Below are positions 12,772 to 34,636 of a stretch of 64,000 nucleotides of DNA, piece by piece. The stretch is from the NCBI RefSeq assembly GCF_047495875.1, contig NC_092462.1, forward strand, positions 37,911,523 to 37,975,522, in the 5' to 3' direction. Numbering within the stretch: position 1 is the first letter of the stretch; each line of letters starts with the position of its first letter. The notes beneath the pieces are model-generated. The model ran no database searches. It worked only from the letters and a program-made list of their open reading frames with translations, and was not told the DNA's origin. The position numbers were made by a program, and so were the translations under genes. Origin of the DNA: Pithys albifrons albifrons (Eukaryota > Chordata > Aves > Passeriformes > Thamnophilidae).

Positions 12772-15700
12772 GTAAGTCCGGGAGGGGAGGACGCGCCGGG
12801 GCCGCCGGTAGGGCGGGCGGACAAAAGCGCTCGGCGGCTTAGTTGGTTTGTGGGGCTTTTAAAGTTTAATGTGAGAAGGAGGGTGTTTGGCCGCGAGGAA
12901 GCGTTCGTTCCCCTTCCCCCCTTTGCTGTCGCACGGCGGAGTTTGACTGGCACAGCAGAAGCACTGCCTGAAAGTCCTCTCCCTCCGCGGCGAGAGGAGC
13001 CCCCGCCTCCCCTCCCTGCTCCTGGACTCCCTCCCAGCCCCGAGAACCGGGGGCATCGGCTACTCGTTCCCCCTTGCAGAAGCGTGGCTGGGAAGCGCCG
13101 CTCCCCGCCGGAGCGGAGCGGAGCCTGCATGGCCCCCGGCGCGCTAGTTTGTCTGTGTTCCTTGCCAGGGCCGCGCTCGCCGCTCCGCCTCGTGTTGCAG
13201 CGCTGCACGTCTCGCCGTGCTGCTGTGTTCCGCTCGGCAGCCATCAGGCGCAGCGCGGCTCGGCAGGGCTGGGCAGGGCAGCGGACCCCCCGGCCCGGGG
13301 GCGGCCGCCTCTTAGCGCGGTGGGACGCCTGGGCGCTCGGAGCGTGTCCGTTCCCTGCCCGGTGCTGCGGGAGGGCAAAGCGGGGCTACAACGCGCGACT
13401 GCCGTGGGAGTCCCAAGCGCCCCGGCCGGGGCTGCCTGAGCCCAGGGAGCCCGGCCCGGCGGCACGCCGCGCTGCGGCCGGACCCGAACGCTGCCCGCTG
13501 CTCTCACTGCCCTTAAAGCATGCGGATCTGGACTTCAGGACCTGGTACGCTCAGACATCATGTCCCGCAGTGTGCGGATCCCTACAAAGGGAAACTTGTA
13601 AAAAAAAAAAAAGATAAGTGTGTTGCGTGACCATGCCGGGTAGAGGAAGTAAAACAAGGAGGGAAGGATAAGGATGGGCATACGGGAGCCGTCTTCTTGC
13701 CCTGCGGAGAACAACTGGAAGCTTGTTTTTTGTTTGCGTGCTGCCCGCCCCCCGCGCCGTGATGAGCGGGCGGAGGGAGGGCTGTGCTCGCGTGTCTCCG
13801 CAGCCTGGCACTGCTTGAACCGGCCCATTGCAGCATTTCGGCGTGCCCTCAGCCCAGCCGGTGGCAGCGATCTGTAGCACAGCACACTGTTTAGAAGAAG
13901 ACTGTAGGAAAAGCTTCCTCAGCTCAGTTAATGCTGCCGTGGTTACTGAGGGGTTGTCTCTACGCGTTTGTATCTTAAGTCCGGGAGATAAACTGTATGG
14001 ATTTGATTGACAGACGCCGTTTTATTCTTGTAGGCAAGACATCTGTATATTTGTGACTTCCACAAAAACTTAATTCAGAGTGTGAGAAATAGAAGAAAGA
14101 GGAAAGGCAGCGATGATGATGGTGACTCACCAGTGCAAGATATTGACACTCCAGAGGTATCTAAATAGTTGTTTTGTTGGTTTTTTTCTGGTTACTCTGT
14201 TAAGTGTGTTTTTAATGACTGCCAAGTATCTGTACTGATACTGCTTTCTTGCTTATACAACTTTCATTAGTCTGGGGCATGTGGGAAAGGGATGATTCTT
14301 GAGTCACAATGTTCTTAATAAAACAGAATTTAACTGAATTTTATGGCATGTTTTCTGACTAAATTGTTCCAAGTAGCATGAATAAGAATCTATTTTTAAG
14401 TGGTGGTTCTCTCAGAAATTGACTGTTTTCAGCCCACTCCTTAGTGCTTCCTCTCCAGAGTGGTGATTTGCCACGTACCAGCAAACTCTACCTTCGGTAG
14501 GAGCTGACAACTTGAAGAGAGTTGCACATAGGGCTCAGGATATAAATGTTTCTCTGCTCTGTCCCTCCAGGTCTTTCTTCAGTGCTAAATGCATTGCAGA
14601 TGGGTCTTGGCACTTACTGCATAGCCTTAGTCACGTTAAGCACTGTGAGAAGAGCCATTTGGGGAGCTATGAAGGAGTGGAGAAAGATGGTGTTTTTCCA
14701 GCCTGTTTTCTCCACTGCAGACCAGTGAAACCTCACCCATTTAAAATAGGAGAACTACAGCTTTCAACCTTTTTTTATAGTGTAGTGGAAGGGTCTTGCA
14801 CCTAGGGCTCCTTTTTTCCTACCTGTGCTCTGGGTTCTTTCTGCTACGGCGTGGCTTAGCAGATGCTCCTCAATGTACTAATTTTGAGCAGAGACTGTCA
14901 TACCTACCTGGTCCCTTCTGAGAGAGATCATTAAAGCATTCTTCAGCAACAGCTCTGTGTTTAATGGCATCTGCAGATAGCTACAACATCAGTGAGGAAA
15001 TTTTGTACAAGGATCTGTGCCTAAAGGCACGTGGCTCCAGTCTGAAGGCTCTGGCTAAGAGGATTTTAGGGGATTGAGGGTAGTTTGATGTTGGGTTGTG
15101 TTGTTTGTCTGTTAAATATCTGTGACTGCTTCTTGGAAAGTTCTGTTTAAAGCTCGTGCTCTGTGTGACTTCAGGTAGCTCTCTGACACTGTAATTGCGG
15201 CTCTCCTGCAAGCCTGTTTTGTTTTCTTATGCCAGAATTATAAAACATAACTGATAGATATCTCCAGAACAAGAAAACGAGCTTTTTTTCCTAACAATAC
15301 TACTGCAGGGCAGAAAACTGTCTGAGAACTATTTTTTGAGGAGTTTCAGCTGGCTGTTTGGACAAGGGCAGTATGTTCATTCCATGCAATTACCACGTGC
15401 CTTAGATGCCTTTTGGCTGTTGCCCACCTTTGTGTTTAATTACTATCCAGTTTACTAAGGGAAAAAAGCATTTTTCTGAAGACATGTAAGGCCTTCCTGT
15501 TTCCATCTCAGTCATGACCATCTTTACTGGTTAGACGTGATACCTGCAGGAAGGGAAGAGATTCCTGCAGTATTGGTAACTTCTGGGACTTGGTGAAAAG
15601 CTGCTGCTACTCTGCATGAGATGCTGCAGGTGTGGGGAACTTGGGGAAGTAGAACTTACTATCATGTAAACTTTAGAACACCCCTCCTTACCATGTAAGG

Positions 15701-18700
15701 TGGCTTTATCTCAAGTCTGGCCAGGTTGCCAAGTGTGCAGTAGTATTGCTGTTAGAGTATTCTACAGTTAGGCTGTTAAATTAATTGAAAGCAAAAGTGA
15801 ATGCCTTCATCAGTCTTTAATGCAGTGAGTTTGGAGAATACATCTAGTAGAAGTTCTCATTCAGCCTGCTTTCTCAGCTTGCTTTCCCATTCAGTTATCT
15901 GATTAAGCTCTTATGTTGTCAAGGAGGATGGGTGGGGTGAGCTGTTGCCGAGAGAAGTGACTGTTGATCAGAGTTCATGGGATTCAAAACTGATGGAGTA
16001 CTGGATTAAGGCTGTATATTTGTATCCCTAAGAAGACCTCGTGCAATTCTCTCAACTGTGGACTCACACTGAAAAATAGATTTGGATACCTATGCCCACG
16101 CACATAATTCTTGCATTGTGCTTGTGTAGCAGGGATAAGTTTGAAGAGCTGTTTCCTCTTCCCACCTCAAGTCAAGAAAACTTTATGCTGCAGACTTTTT
16201 CCTGATTCCTGCTCTTTCATGTTGCAGATGTGCTGTGTCTTACATGTAATTTGTGTGTGGCTGATACCATGTTATAGGGACCTCCTTTGAATCACCATCT
16301 TCATAGATGTTATATGAAAGGGATTACTGGACTTTGTGTTATCATACTTGAACTGGGGAACAAACAAAACCCCCAGAACTGGCTAAAGTGCAATAATTAG
16401 TTCAAAATACTGTCCACAGCTAAAGGGAGGCAGAGCCATGCTCAGTAACAATAAAATGCTCTTAAACTAACTGGGCTATTTTCCTTTCTGCTGGAAGGTG
16501 CAGGATGGAGTTTGTTTTTTGTCAAAACGACATCTGCTGAGCTGACTGTTTATACTTGCGTATCTGTGAGATTCCAAAATGTTTTTGAGGGGCAAACTAT
16601 TAATGACTGAATCTTTTTCAATTACATTAGATTGTTTTTCTCTCCTTCTCCCTTCTTTTCTTCTAGGTTGATTTATATCAGTTACAAGTAAACACACTTC
16701 GAAGGTACAAAAGACACTTCAAGCTACAGACCAGACCAGGACTTAACAAAGCACAGCTTGTTGAAGTATGTATGAGTGTTTTTCCATAACAGAAAATGCA
16801 TTGTGCTATGGCATGTGGGTTTCTATATAATTTGGTCCTTACATATAGTACCTATATAATCTGGATTTTAAGGAGAACAAAAAGGAGCTTCCTTCATTAG
16901 CCACAGCTCCTGAGCCAAGTAAATAAAAAATAGAAGGTCTTTCCAGAGGAGGAACTCTTAACTTCCAAAAGGAGTGTTTGCTGCTTAAAAACAGTGTTGA
17001 GTTGGAACACTAAAGTTGGAAGATGTGTGTCCCTCTGAATATCATAGAATCACAGGTTAAGTGTATCTGTATATCACTCACAGCTTCACCTGAAATGCCC
17101 TGCTGAAAAGAGAAACTGAGATGTGTCAGTGAAGTCCTATTAAGGTTCAGACTTTTCTTTACAAAGCTATTTACTGCAACCATAGGTGTGTCTGTACATG
17201 TAAAGAACAGAAATCTGAAAAAACATGCTTCTGTTGATAATTAATTCTGTTTAAACCACTGGAATCTACTGTCAGAAAAGTAGATTTTTGTGACATTAGG
17301 GGGTTTCTTGCCAATATTTCTAAAAATGCTTAAGATGTGTGTGAGTACAGCTGTACATAAATGTCTTTGCTTCATATGAGTGCAATTTTAAAGGAATTCT
17401 TTTGTGCTGCAAACATGCAGTCACAGCATATTCATGTAAATAAGTGGAAGAGGTGGTGATCTCTTAGCAGGGAATTATAGCTACTGTTTTTTCTCTTCCG
17501 TGCAGTGATACACTTAGTTGTGTTTAAGTGCTGACACACTGTCTCTCCCTTAATCTCTGTGGATTAAAAGCAAGGTTCTTCAATGTATGGGTGATCTGAA
17601 GGCTGAGCTGTAAAAGAATCGTGCTGCTGCCACTATGTGTAAGAATGCAAAATCAGTCTTCCATTTTCTTAAAAGTGGGTTAAGGTGCAGCTAGCTCTTG
17701 AATGAGCAGGACTGTGATTTGAAAAAAACACAAGCAGTTTTTGTTCTGCAAAACTGTTGTTTCTAAGGATCTGCTTTAGGCACATCTCATGATGCAATCT
17801 CATGATTGCACTGATTTATTCTTATGCTGCATGGTGTGCATGAACAAAGCTGTTTCTTTCACATGCTTGATTTGACTGATCTGCAGGTCTTTGTTAGCTG
17901 TAGCCACAGAACTTCATTAGTGTACAGTATCTGTGATTCCTTGTAGCCTGTCCTAACATAAAATAGACACTGCTCTAGCTGTTGTTCAAAGTCTGCTTCA
18001 AAGGAGACTGTCAAACTGCTTCTCTCTGGAAGTTTTTGGGGGTAGAGTTTAGAAGACTTCCTAACTCTTTAATTAGGCTAAACATTTATTCTTATATCGT
18101 GTGGTAGTTAAATGAGCAGTCCCATGTTTCTCACTTGCTAATTTTAATCTACCAGCCTGGCAAAACGCCAGAGAAAGACAGGTATAATATTTTGCATACT
18201 TTCTTTTAAAGCTGGTGTTCATTTTGGTGAAGGGAAAGACTTTTGAACTTACAGAATTGATTCAAGAACTGTTTACAGATTATCATATTCTAGTGGTTAC
18301 AGCATGATGAATTTTATTGATAGCTCTGTTTTGAAGAATGTTCAGTTACAATTCCTGAATATTCTTGTGTTAGATGTTTGTGTATGTGGTTTGATGCAGA
18401 TACAAACCATCTCCCAGCCTGAGTGGTGAGCAGTAGCCTCTAATTTCTGTGCCGTCACTGTTGATATTCTATAGTCATTACTTGCTTTATATTCAGGTTT
18501 TAACTAAATGGATGTAACGATAGTCCCATGCTTGTTTTGATAACATTGGATTTTTTCCTGGAAATATTCTGGACTTTTTATTTTGGAAATCAGGGTACAG
18601 TCAGCTGTATTTAGTTCATACTTCTCAATAAAATGGTACCTGTTTACCTTTTTTATGACTATTAAAGACTTTTGAAGAGAGGCAACTTTTTCTTTTTTTT

Positions 18701-18934
18701 GCAAGCTTCTTGATATGTCTCTCAGACTTCAATGTAGTAAATTTAAATCTGAATCTTAAATTTCTGCATGTAAGAGTGTTAATTTAATTTCCTCGCATTC
18801 TTTCTTTATAGATAATTGGCTGCCATTTTAGGACAATTCCAGTGAATGAAAAGGACACCTTAACGTACTTCATCTACTCAGTGAAGAATGACAAGAACAA
18901 ACCAGATCTAAAAATGGATAGTGGGGTTCATTAG
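12472..18934 (+). CDS. SAP30: SAP30, Sin3A-associated protein of 30 kDa (4 coding exons)
   Basis: SAP30 is a nuclear subunit of the Sin3-HDAC1/2 co-repressor complex; it stabilises Sin3-HDAC assembly and contacts DNA and lipid through a zinc module. Coding exons are 12472-12771, 14034-14156, 16667-16765 and 18812-18934. All introns are phase 0 with GT-AG ends. The joined frame is 214 aa; the human protein is about 220. Residues 1-59 are Ala/Gly/Pro-rich and poorly conserved. The atypical C2CH zinc module has ligands C62, C71, C107 and H110, with spacing 9/36/3 as in SAP30L. A basic nuclear-localisation/DNA-binding run (RNRRKRKG) lies at 118-125, followed by an acidic DDDGD patch. The Sin3-binding domain covers about 142-205, and the protein ends DSGVH as in mammals. 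The start is the first ATG in this frame (purine at -3) and gives the family N-terminus MNGF. The long Ala/Gly-rich N-terminus and the DSGVH ending favour SAP30 over the paralogue SAP30L. Confidence 0.97.
12772..14033 (+). other. SAP30 intron 1
   Basis: This 1262-bp intron has a GTAAGT donor and a TTTTATTCTTGTAG acceptor. Its first 0.8 kb belongs to the CpG island and could hold downstream promoter elements. An A-run lies near 13600. Confidence 0.9.
14034..14156 (+). CDS. SAP30: SAP30 coding exon 2
   Basis: This exon encodes residues 101-141, beginning [13 protein letters not shown]. It supplies the last zinc ligands (C107, H110), the basic RNRRKRKG run and the acidic linker ending DIDTPE. 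It ends at the donor GAG|GTATCT. Confidence 0.97.
14157..16666 (+). other. SAP30 intron 2
   Basis: This 2510-bp intron has a strong polypyrimidine tract before the TTCTTCTAG acceptor. No repeat or nested gene was recognised; open frames of up to 97 codons have no protein features. Confidence 0.85.
16667..16765 (+). CDS. SAP30: SAP30 coding exon 3
   Basis: This exon encodes residues 142-174, [18 protein letters not shown] onward to QLVE: the first half of the Sin3 (PAH3)-binding domain. The donor is GAA|GTATGT. Confidence 0.97.
16766..18811 (+). other. SAP30 intron 3
   Basis: This 2046-bp intron is bounded by GTATGT and TTTCTTTATAG. A short ATCATAGAATCACAGG motif at about 17040-17055 resembles a CR1 3' tip but is too short to call an element. 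Confidence 0.85.
18812..18934 (+). CDS. SAP30: SAP30 coding exon 4 (last)
   Basis: This exon encodes residues 175-214 plus [23 protein letters not shown], then the conserved tail ending DSGVH. It completes the Sin3-binding domain. Confidence 0.97.
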   Translation: MIGCHFRTIPVNEKDTLTYFIYSVKNDKNKPDLKMDSGVH

Positions 18935-19118
18935 GCAGAAAAGGTTGGAACTGAGATTCAGGCTGCAAATCAAAAGACTGAGGTTTTGTTGTTATGCAAA
19001 AACTTTCTTTGTAACTTTTTCTCCTGAGAGCAATTGTCTCTGTTTTATTTTTCATAACCTTGCTGATTTGTTTGAAAACCATCTCTTACGAAACAAATTT
19101 CCTCAGCAAAATATTTTA

Positions 19119-19124
19119 AATAAA
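19119..19124 (+). terminator. SAP30 polyadenylation signal (AATAAA)
   Basis: The first canonical AATAAA after the stop codon lies 185 bp downstream and would give a 3' UTR of roughly 200 nt. A secondary ATTAAA lies near 19280 and could serve a longer form. Confidence 0.65.
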
Positions 19125-19164
19125 TATCACTGGCATTGTTGCTCAAGTGGGTGTGTCTGTAACT

Positions 19165-19222
19165 TTAGTGAGTTGGACTTGATGATCCTGATGGGTTCCT
19201 TCCACCTCAGCATATTCTGATA
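19165..19222 (+). mobile_element. CR1 LINE 3'-end fragment
   Basis: The sequence GAGTTGGACTTGATGATCC, followed by GGGTTCCTTCC and CATATTCTGA, is the CR1 3' end in plus orientation. Only about 58 bp remain. It begins about 40 bp after the SAP30 polyadenylation signal, so it probably lies just past the cleavage site or within a longer 3' UTR form. Confidence 0.7.
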
Positions 19223-22200
19223 CTTGTACCTAACAGTTAAGCTTTGATGAATTATGTAATAATATTAAAATATTTTTCAATTAAAGTGTGCCAAGGATAT
19301 ATTTATGAATGTACTTCAAGTTCTAATGATGCAATGCCTTTAAAAAAAATGCTGTAGCAGACCTGGCAATAGGTTCTTTTTCCTAAGGTAAAAGGCTTTA
19401 AGTAACAGTTCCAGTTGTTAGCTGAGCAGAAATGGCTGAATGACGCTTTCTTTCTCACATTTGGAAACATGAATAGATGGAGGTTTTTCTCATTTGTTTA
19501 TTAATTTTGTCATTGCTGAGATATGTGCTTCCAAGCTCTGAGGCCTTCCTGCTACTCCTATATTAAAGTGGAAAAAAATGCAGCTCTTGAATTTCAAGCT
19601 GTAAGCATGGATGAAGAGACTACTGCAGCTTACTGTGCTGAGAAATCCTTCACCTCAGTAAGAAATCCTGTAGACACTGACTTTTCCATTCATCTACATG
19701 GACCGCTGCTAAGAACTTAATTGGAGAATGAGAGTCTGTGCGGGATCAATACAGTATCTTCTGATAGGCATGCTGTTTCTTTTTCAGTGCATGCATTAGC
19801 TCAGGCCTGTTTAAAAAAAAAACAAGAACTCCCCACAATAAAACCAAAACTTATGGTAACATATGAGGAAAATATCCAGCAATACTTACACTTTTAATTG
19901 AGTGTCTTCGTAAAAGACTGATATTGAAGGTGGTATTATGATTGACTTCTTGTATTGTCCTTTAACTATTGTGCTAGTCTCTATGTGTGGTGTATGAAGT
20001 ATGATTTCTCTCTGCTTTAAGCTGTGCACACAGGTTGAAGAAAAAGCTGAGGGAAAATAGTTTTCATCTTAAAGCAGAACAGGACATGGCTTCAGCTTGT
20101 TCAGTTAGCATTTATTGCAACTCCTAACCTTATCAGATGTTTGTAAGCTTTCTCTTAATTTGGTAAAAATGAGAAAGCAATACGTCCATTGTCTAATCTG
20201 CTCAATGTGAATCTTGTGAGTTTTTTTGAAAATTACTACTTTTCTGACATCACTTGCAACTGCGATGCTTCACTTTGCTTTTTTTGACTTGTGACGCTTG
20301 CATAGAACTGAATGATGATAAACCTTAACCTCAAACTGGCTGCCTTCCCAGTATCTCTCAGTGATATGATTTTTCACTTGCACTGTTTTATGTATTTCCA
20401 CATTAGAGTTCTGCAGTGCTGGCCTAAGTTCAAGATGGTTAGCGATGTCTAGCTAGTGACAGCTAAAATTGGTTCTCCTTTGAAGATAACGTTTTCATGC
20501 CCATTTCACTCCAGGGACTGTAAATTTGTTTGCTAAATATCCTTTGCACAAATTCAGCTTCTTATCTTCGAAGTGCAAGTTGCGTAAACAGCCAGGGAAC
20601 CTAGTCATGGATAGGACATGGAGTGATAAAGACTCTTCTCTGAGTGCATGTTTGTAGTTCAGTGTTCTCACTTAGGCCTGACAGGACCTGTAGAAGAAGC
20701 TGTGTGAGGGAAGGAGTGGAGAGAGGAACAAAAGCAAGCTTCTATGGGAAGCCAGTCTGAAAGTAGTACCTTAAGTGACCCTATCCTTCTGCATGTGGAA
20801 AATGGCAAAATTTTGCTCCAGTAGATTATGGATTTTCCAGGAGTGGTGGAAGAAAGGTAACTGAAAGCCACCAACTTAGTACCCAAATTTGCATTTGCCT
20901 TAATTTTTTTTTTTGCTACTGCTGCCTTGGAAAGCTGTGAATGCCAGGCATATGCAACATGATTCTGGTAGAAACTGGATGGCACAAACAACAGAAGTTA
21001 CATACCCTAGAAACTTAGAGAAGACTTTGCACAAGAGCATATACCATATGTTTTGTTAGCATAGCACTGACTTTGGATACTTTCACTGGGTTGCCAGTTT
21101 TATGGGGTTTATTTTACTCCTAACTGATGATTTGGTAGGAAGCCCAGATGACTCAGGAATGATTGCACAAACAAAGCTTAAAATGCCTGGTGACATAAAC
21201 TGTTTAACAGTCAGTAGTGCAAAAATAGTACACACAGATTTACTTGAAACATTTATTATTGGCAACATATAATCACCCCCCTCGTTCAGTATCCAACCCT
21301 TGTTTACTAACAGGAAGAAAAATAGTCATGCTGATGTTTTATACTGACATTTGAAGTAGCCTGGTGAACTGGTGGTAGCAGTTTGGGCTAATGTGTAAGA
21401 TTTAGTGAACAATGCACTTTTTGAGTGGGGAAGATTGAATAGTTACTTCAGTACTGCACACCTTCCATGTGACTGACTTGACAGCTCAAGAGTCCTTATG
21501 TGTAAGGCAACAAGACAGGTTTACTGCCTGTTCAGGTGGCTTTCCTTAAACTTACACAGTTGCCTCTCAACACCTGCCAATACAGACTGCAGTATAAGCG
21601 AAAAACAGCCAAAAAATTTATGTCTCTTTCTATCTATTGCCTAGGTCATGATACGTCTTAAACATTAAGATGATTATATCTTCTATAGCTATTTCCTTAC
21701 AGGGCTAGCCTAAAACTAAAAAGCCAGCATTTTAACTTGATTCTGGAGTACTGTTTTTCAAAAAAGGCTTGTTTAAAAAAATCCTACTGTTCTAATATTT
21801 TAAATATTCAATGTTAAGATTAAGCAATTTAAGTTTTTACATATTTCGTAGTTAAGGCAGGTGACCAGTTACATGTAGTTAAGACTTAAGTGTGCTTTAG
21901 TACTATTAATGTCAGTTTTGGCTTTTTTTTTTAATTACAGTGAATTATTTTCAAATACAAATATACATGCCTTTTGCATGTGCATGTATTTTAGGATGCC
22001 AGAATAGAACATGGGAGCCTGTCTGCAAAAGTGACACGGTAGCTTCAGCTTAAAAAGGCATTGACCACGTGATGGCAATAGTGCAATAGGAAGCTGTAGT
22101 GCCATAGGTTGCTATGACAGTCATGTTCCTAATGACATGAAGGCCTAGGCTTGAAGTTTCTTCATACAAAGTAGTTTAAAATATTGTGCTGAGTAAGAAG

Positions 22201-22479
22201 AGTTATACTTTTTGCTGAGGTGAAGCATATTAAAATGCATTAAGAGCTTGTGCAGTCTCTTAAACCATTGTGGAAACTAAGTCAGCTACCAAATTTGAAA
22301 GAACTTCTTACATGCTTGATATTTCATAAAGGTAGAAAGGAATTTTTTGTACAGTGTAAACTGAGACACTTTCTTTTTGTGGTTAGAGAGGAAATTTCTT
22401 TTTGGTGGTGGTTTTGTTTTTCCCTTGAAAGCATTATTATATGATTGTAGAATGACGTCTGTTATCCTGCGGACTTGAA
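19223..22479. other. Convergent intergenic interval SAP30-SCRG1
   Basis: This lies between the 3' ends of the two converging genes. The right part must include the SCRG1 3' UTR. No further exon, RNA gene or repeat family was recognised; open frames of up to 107 codons are unremarkable. Confidence 0.6.
21930..21935 (-). terminator. Candidate SCRG1 polyadenylation signal (ATTAAA)
   Basis: On the minus strand this is the first ATTAAA-type signal I found downstream of the SCRG1 stop, implying a 3' UTR of about 550 nt. The next canonical AATAAA on that strand is at 21252-21257. Which one is used cannot be decided from sequence. Confidence 0.3.
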
Positions 22480-33540
<11,061 letters not shown>

Positions 33541-33559
33541 TTTTGCTTGTTCCAGGGTA

Positions 33560-34636
33560 GCTGTGACCCTACAGAAGGCTACTTGCCAGGATCTCAGCTC
33601 TAGAGTGTTGCAGTGAAACTTTAATGTCTTGTCCAGTCTTCAGAATTTCACCCTTGCTGCTCATTTGTGTGGGCAGCAACAATACAGCCAGCAGAGACCT
33701 GAAAGTGTGTGTGGCTGCATGAGGCAAAAGCATCTTTGCCAACAGGTTGGCTAACTTAGGGAGGAGAGCTTTAAAAAGGAACAAAAAGGGAGGGAGATGG
33801 CAACCCACAATTGAGTGAAGAAGTGGTGACTACCTCAGGAAGCTGGCAGAAGAGTCAGGAGCAAAGAGAGGAGACCATGCACTTAATGGTTAGGCTGCCA
33901 CTGAAAGGGCCTGGAGAAAAAGACTGTCAGGAACATCATAATGTTCAACAAAAACAAATCTAAAGTCCTGTACATGGTGAAGAATGACCCCGTGCATTCT
34001 GATAGGCTGGGGACCAACTGGTTGGAATACAGCATTGGAAAGTAGGGCCCAAGGGTTCTGGATAGTACCAGGCTGGATGAGCCAGCAGTGGACTCTTGCA
34101 GAAAAAAAGGCCAACAGTATCTTGACCTGCATGAGAAGTGTTGTCAGCAAGTTGAGGGAGGTGATCCTTCCCTCCTTCATAGGTGAGACATACCTGGAGT
34201 GCTTGGGCCCAGGTCTGGGTGACCTAGTATGGAAGGGATGTGGATGAATTGGAGTAAACAGTGAAGGGCCACAAAGGTGATTATGGGACTGGAGCATCTA
34301 TTGTATGAAGAGGCTGAGAGAACTGGGCCTCTTCAGCCTGGAGAAGGGAAGCCAAGGAGAGCCAGACTCTTCTCAGTGATGCCCAGTAACAGGACAGGAG
34401 GCAATGGATACCAGCTTGAACATAAGAGATTTGACTTCAAAATCTGAAGAACTTTTTTATATGTGAGGATGGTGAAACAGTGCCCACAGAGACTGTAGAG
34501 ATCTCCTTAGAGATGTTAAAAACTCAGCTGAATACAGGCCAAGGCAACTGCTGTAGCTAACACTGCGTGAGCAGGAGAATTGGGCTACCTGGTCTCCAGA
34601 GGTGCCTTTCCACCTGAACTATCTGTGATTTCAGCC
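33560..34636 (+). mobile_element. CR1 LINE, internally deleted mosaic copy
   Basis: The right part (about 33895-34636) is the 3' portion of CR1 in plus orientation: ORF2 end, then the familiar GAAGGGCCACAAAGGTGATTA, CTCTTCAGCCTGGAGAAG and ACCTGGTCTCCAGAGGTGCC landmarks, with the 3' tip near 34634. The left part (about 33560-33850) resembles the CR1 ORF1 esterase region: codons at 33660-33689 read LICVGSNNTA, like the VGTND block of SGNH hydrolases, and 33747-33777 resembles the end of ORF1. The roughly 2-3 kb of ORF2 normally between them is missing, so this is an internal deletion or two nested insertions. All frames are broken and the copy is inactive. Confidence 0.75.

Larger units (their letters stand above)
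11335..13560. promoter_or_regulatory. CpG island / promoter region of SAP30
   Basis: There is a sharp change from AT-rich DNA to about 2.2 kb of very GC-rich, CpG-dense sequence spanning the upstream region, exon 1 and the start of intron 1 of SAP30. CCAAT motifs occur at about 11803-11807 and 11914-11918, and there is no convincing TATA box near the start codon, which is typical of a broad housekeeping-type promoter. The island also holds a 40-bp tandem duplication (11716-11795) and G-run clusters (11902-11945). The exact transcription start cannot be fixed from sequence. Such islands often fire in both directions, so a divergent minus-strand transcript is possible. Long open frames here on both strands come from the lack of AT-rich stop codons and are not counted as genes. 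Confidence 0.85.

Noticed and set aside
11859..13244. 461-codon open frame on the minus strand, and several other long frames at 11.3-13.6 kb on both strands
   Set aside because: They lie in the CpG island, where stop codons are rare. The translations are Pro/Ala/Arg/Gly/Ser-rich without domains, and they overlap SAP30 exon 1 and intron 1. They are composition artefacts.
17040..17055. CR1 3' tip in SAP30 intron 3
   Set aside because: Only about 16 bases match the CR1 tail motif, too few to call an element.
33890..34297. 135-codon minus-strand open frame
   Set aside because: It is antisense to the CR1 3' region and explained by the repeat.
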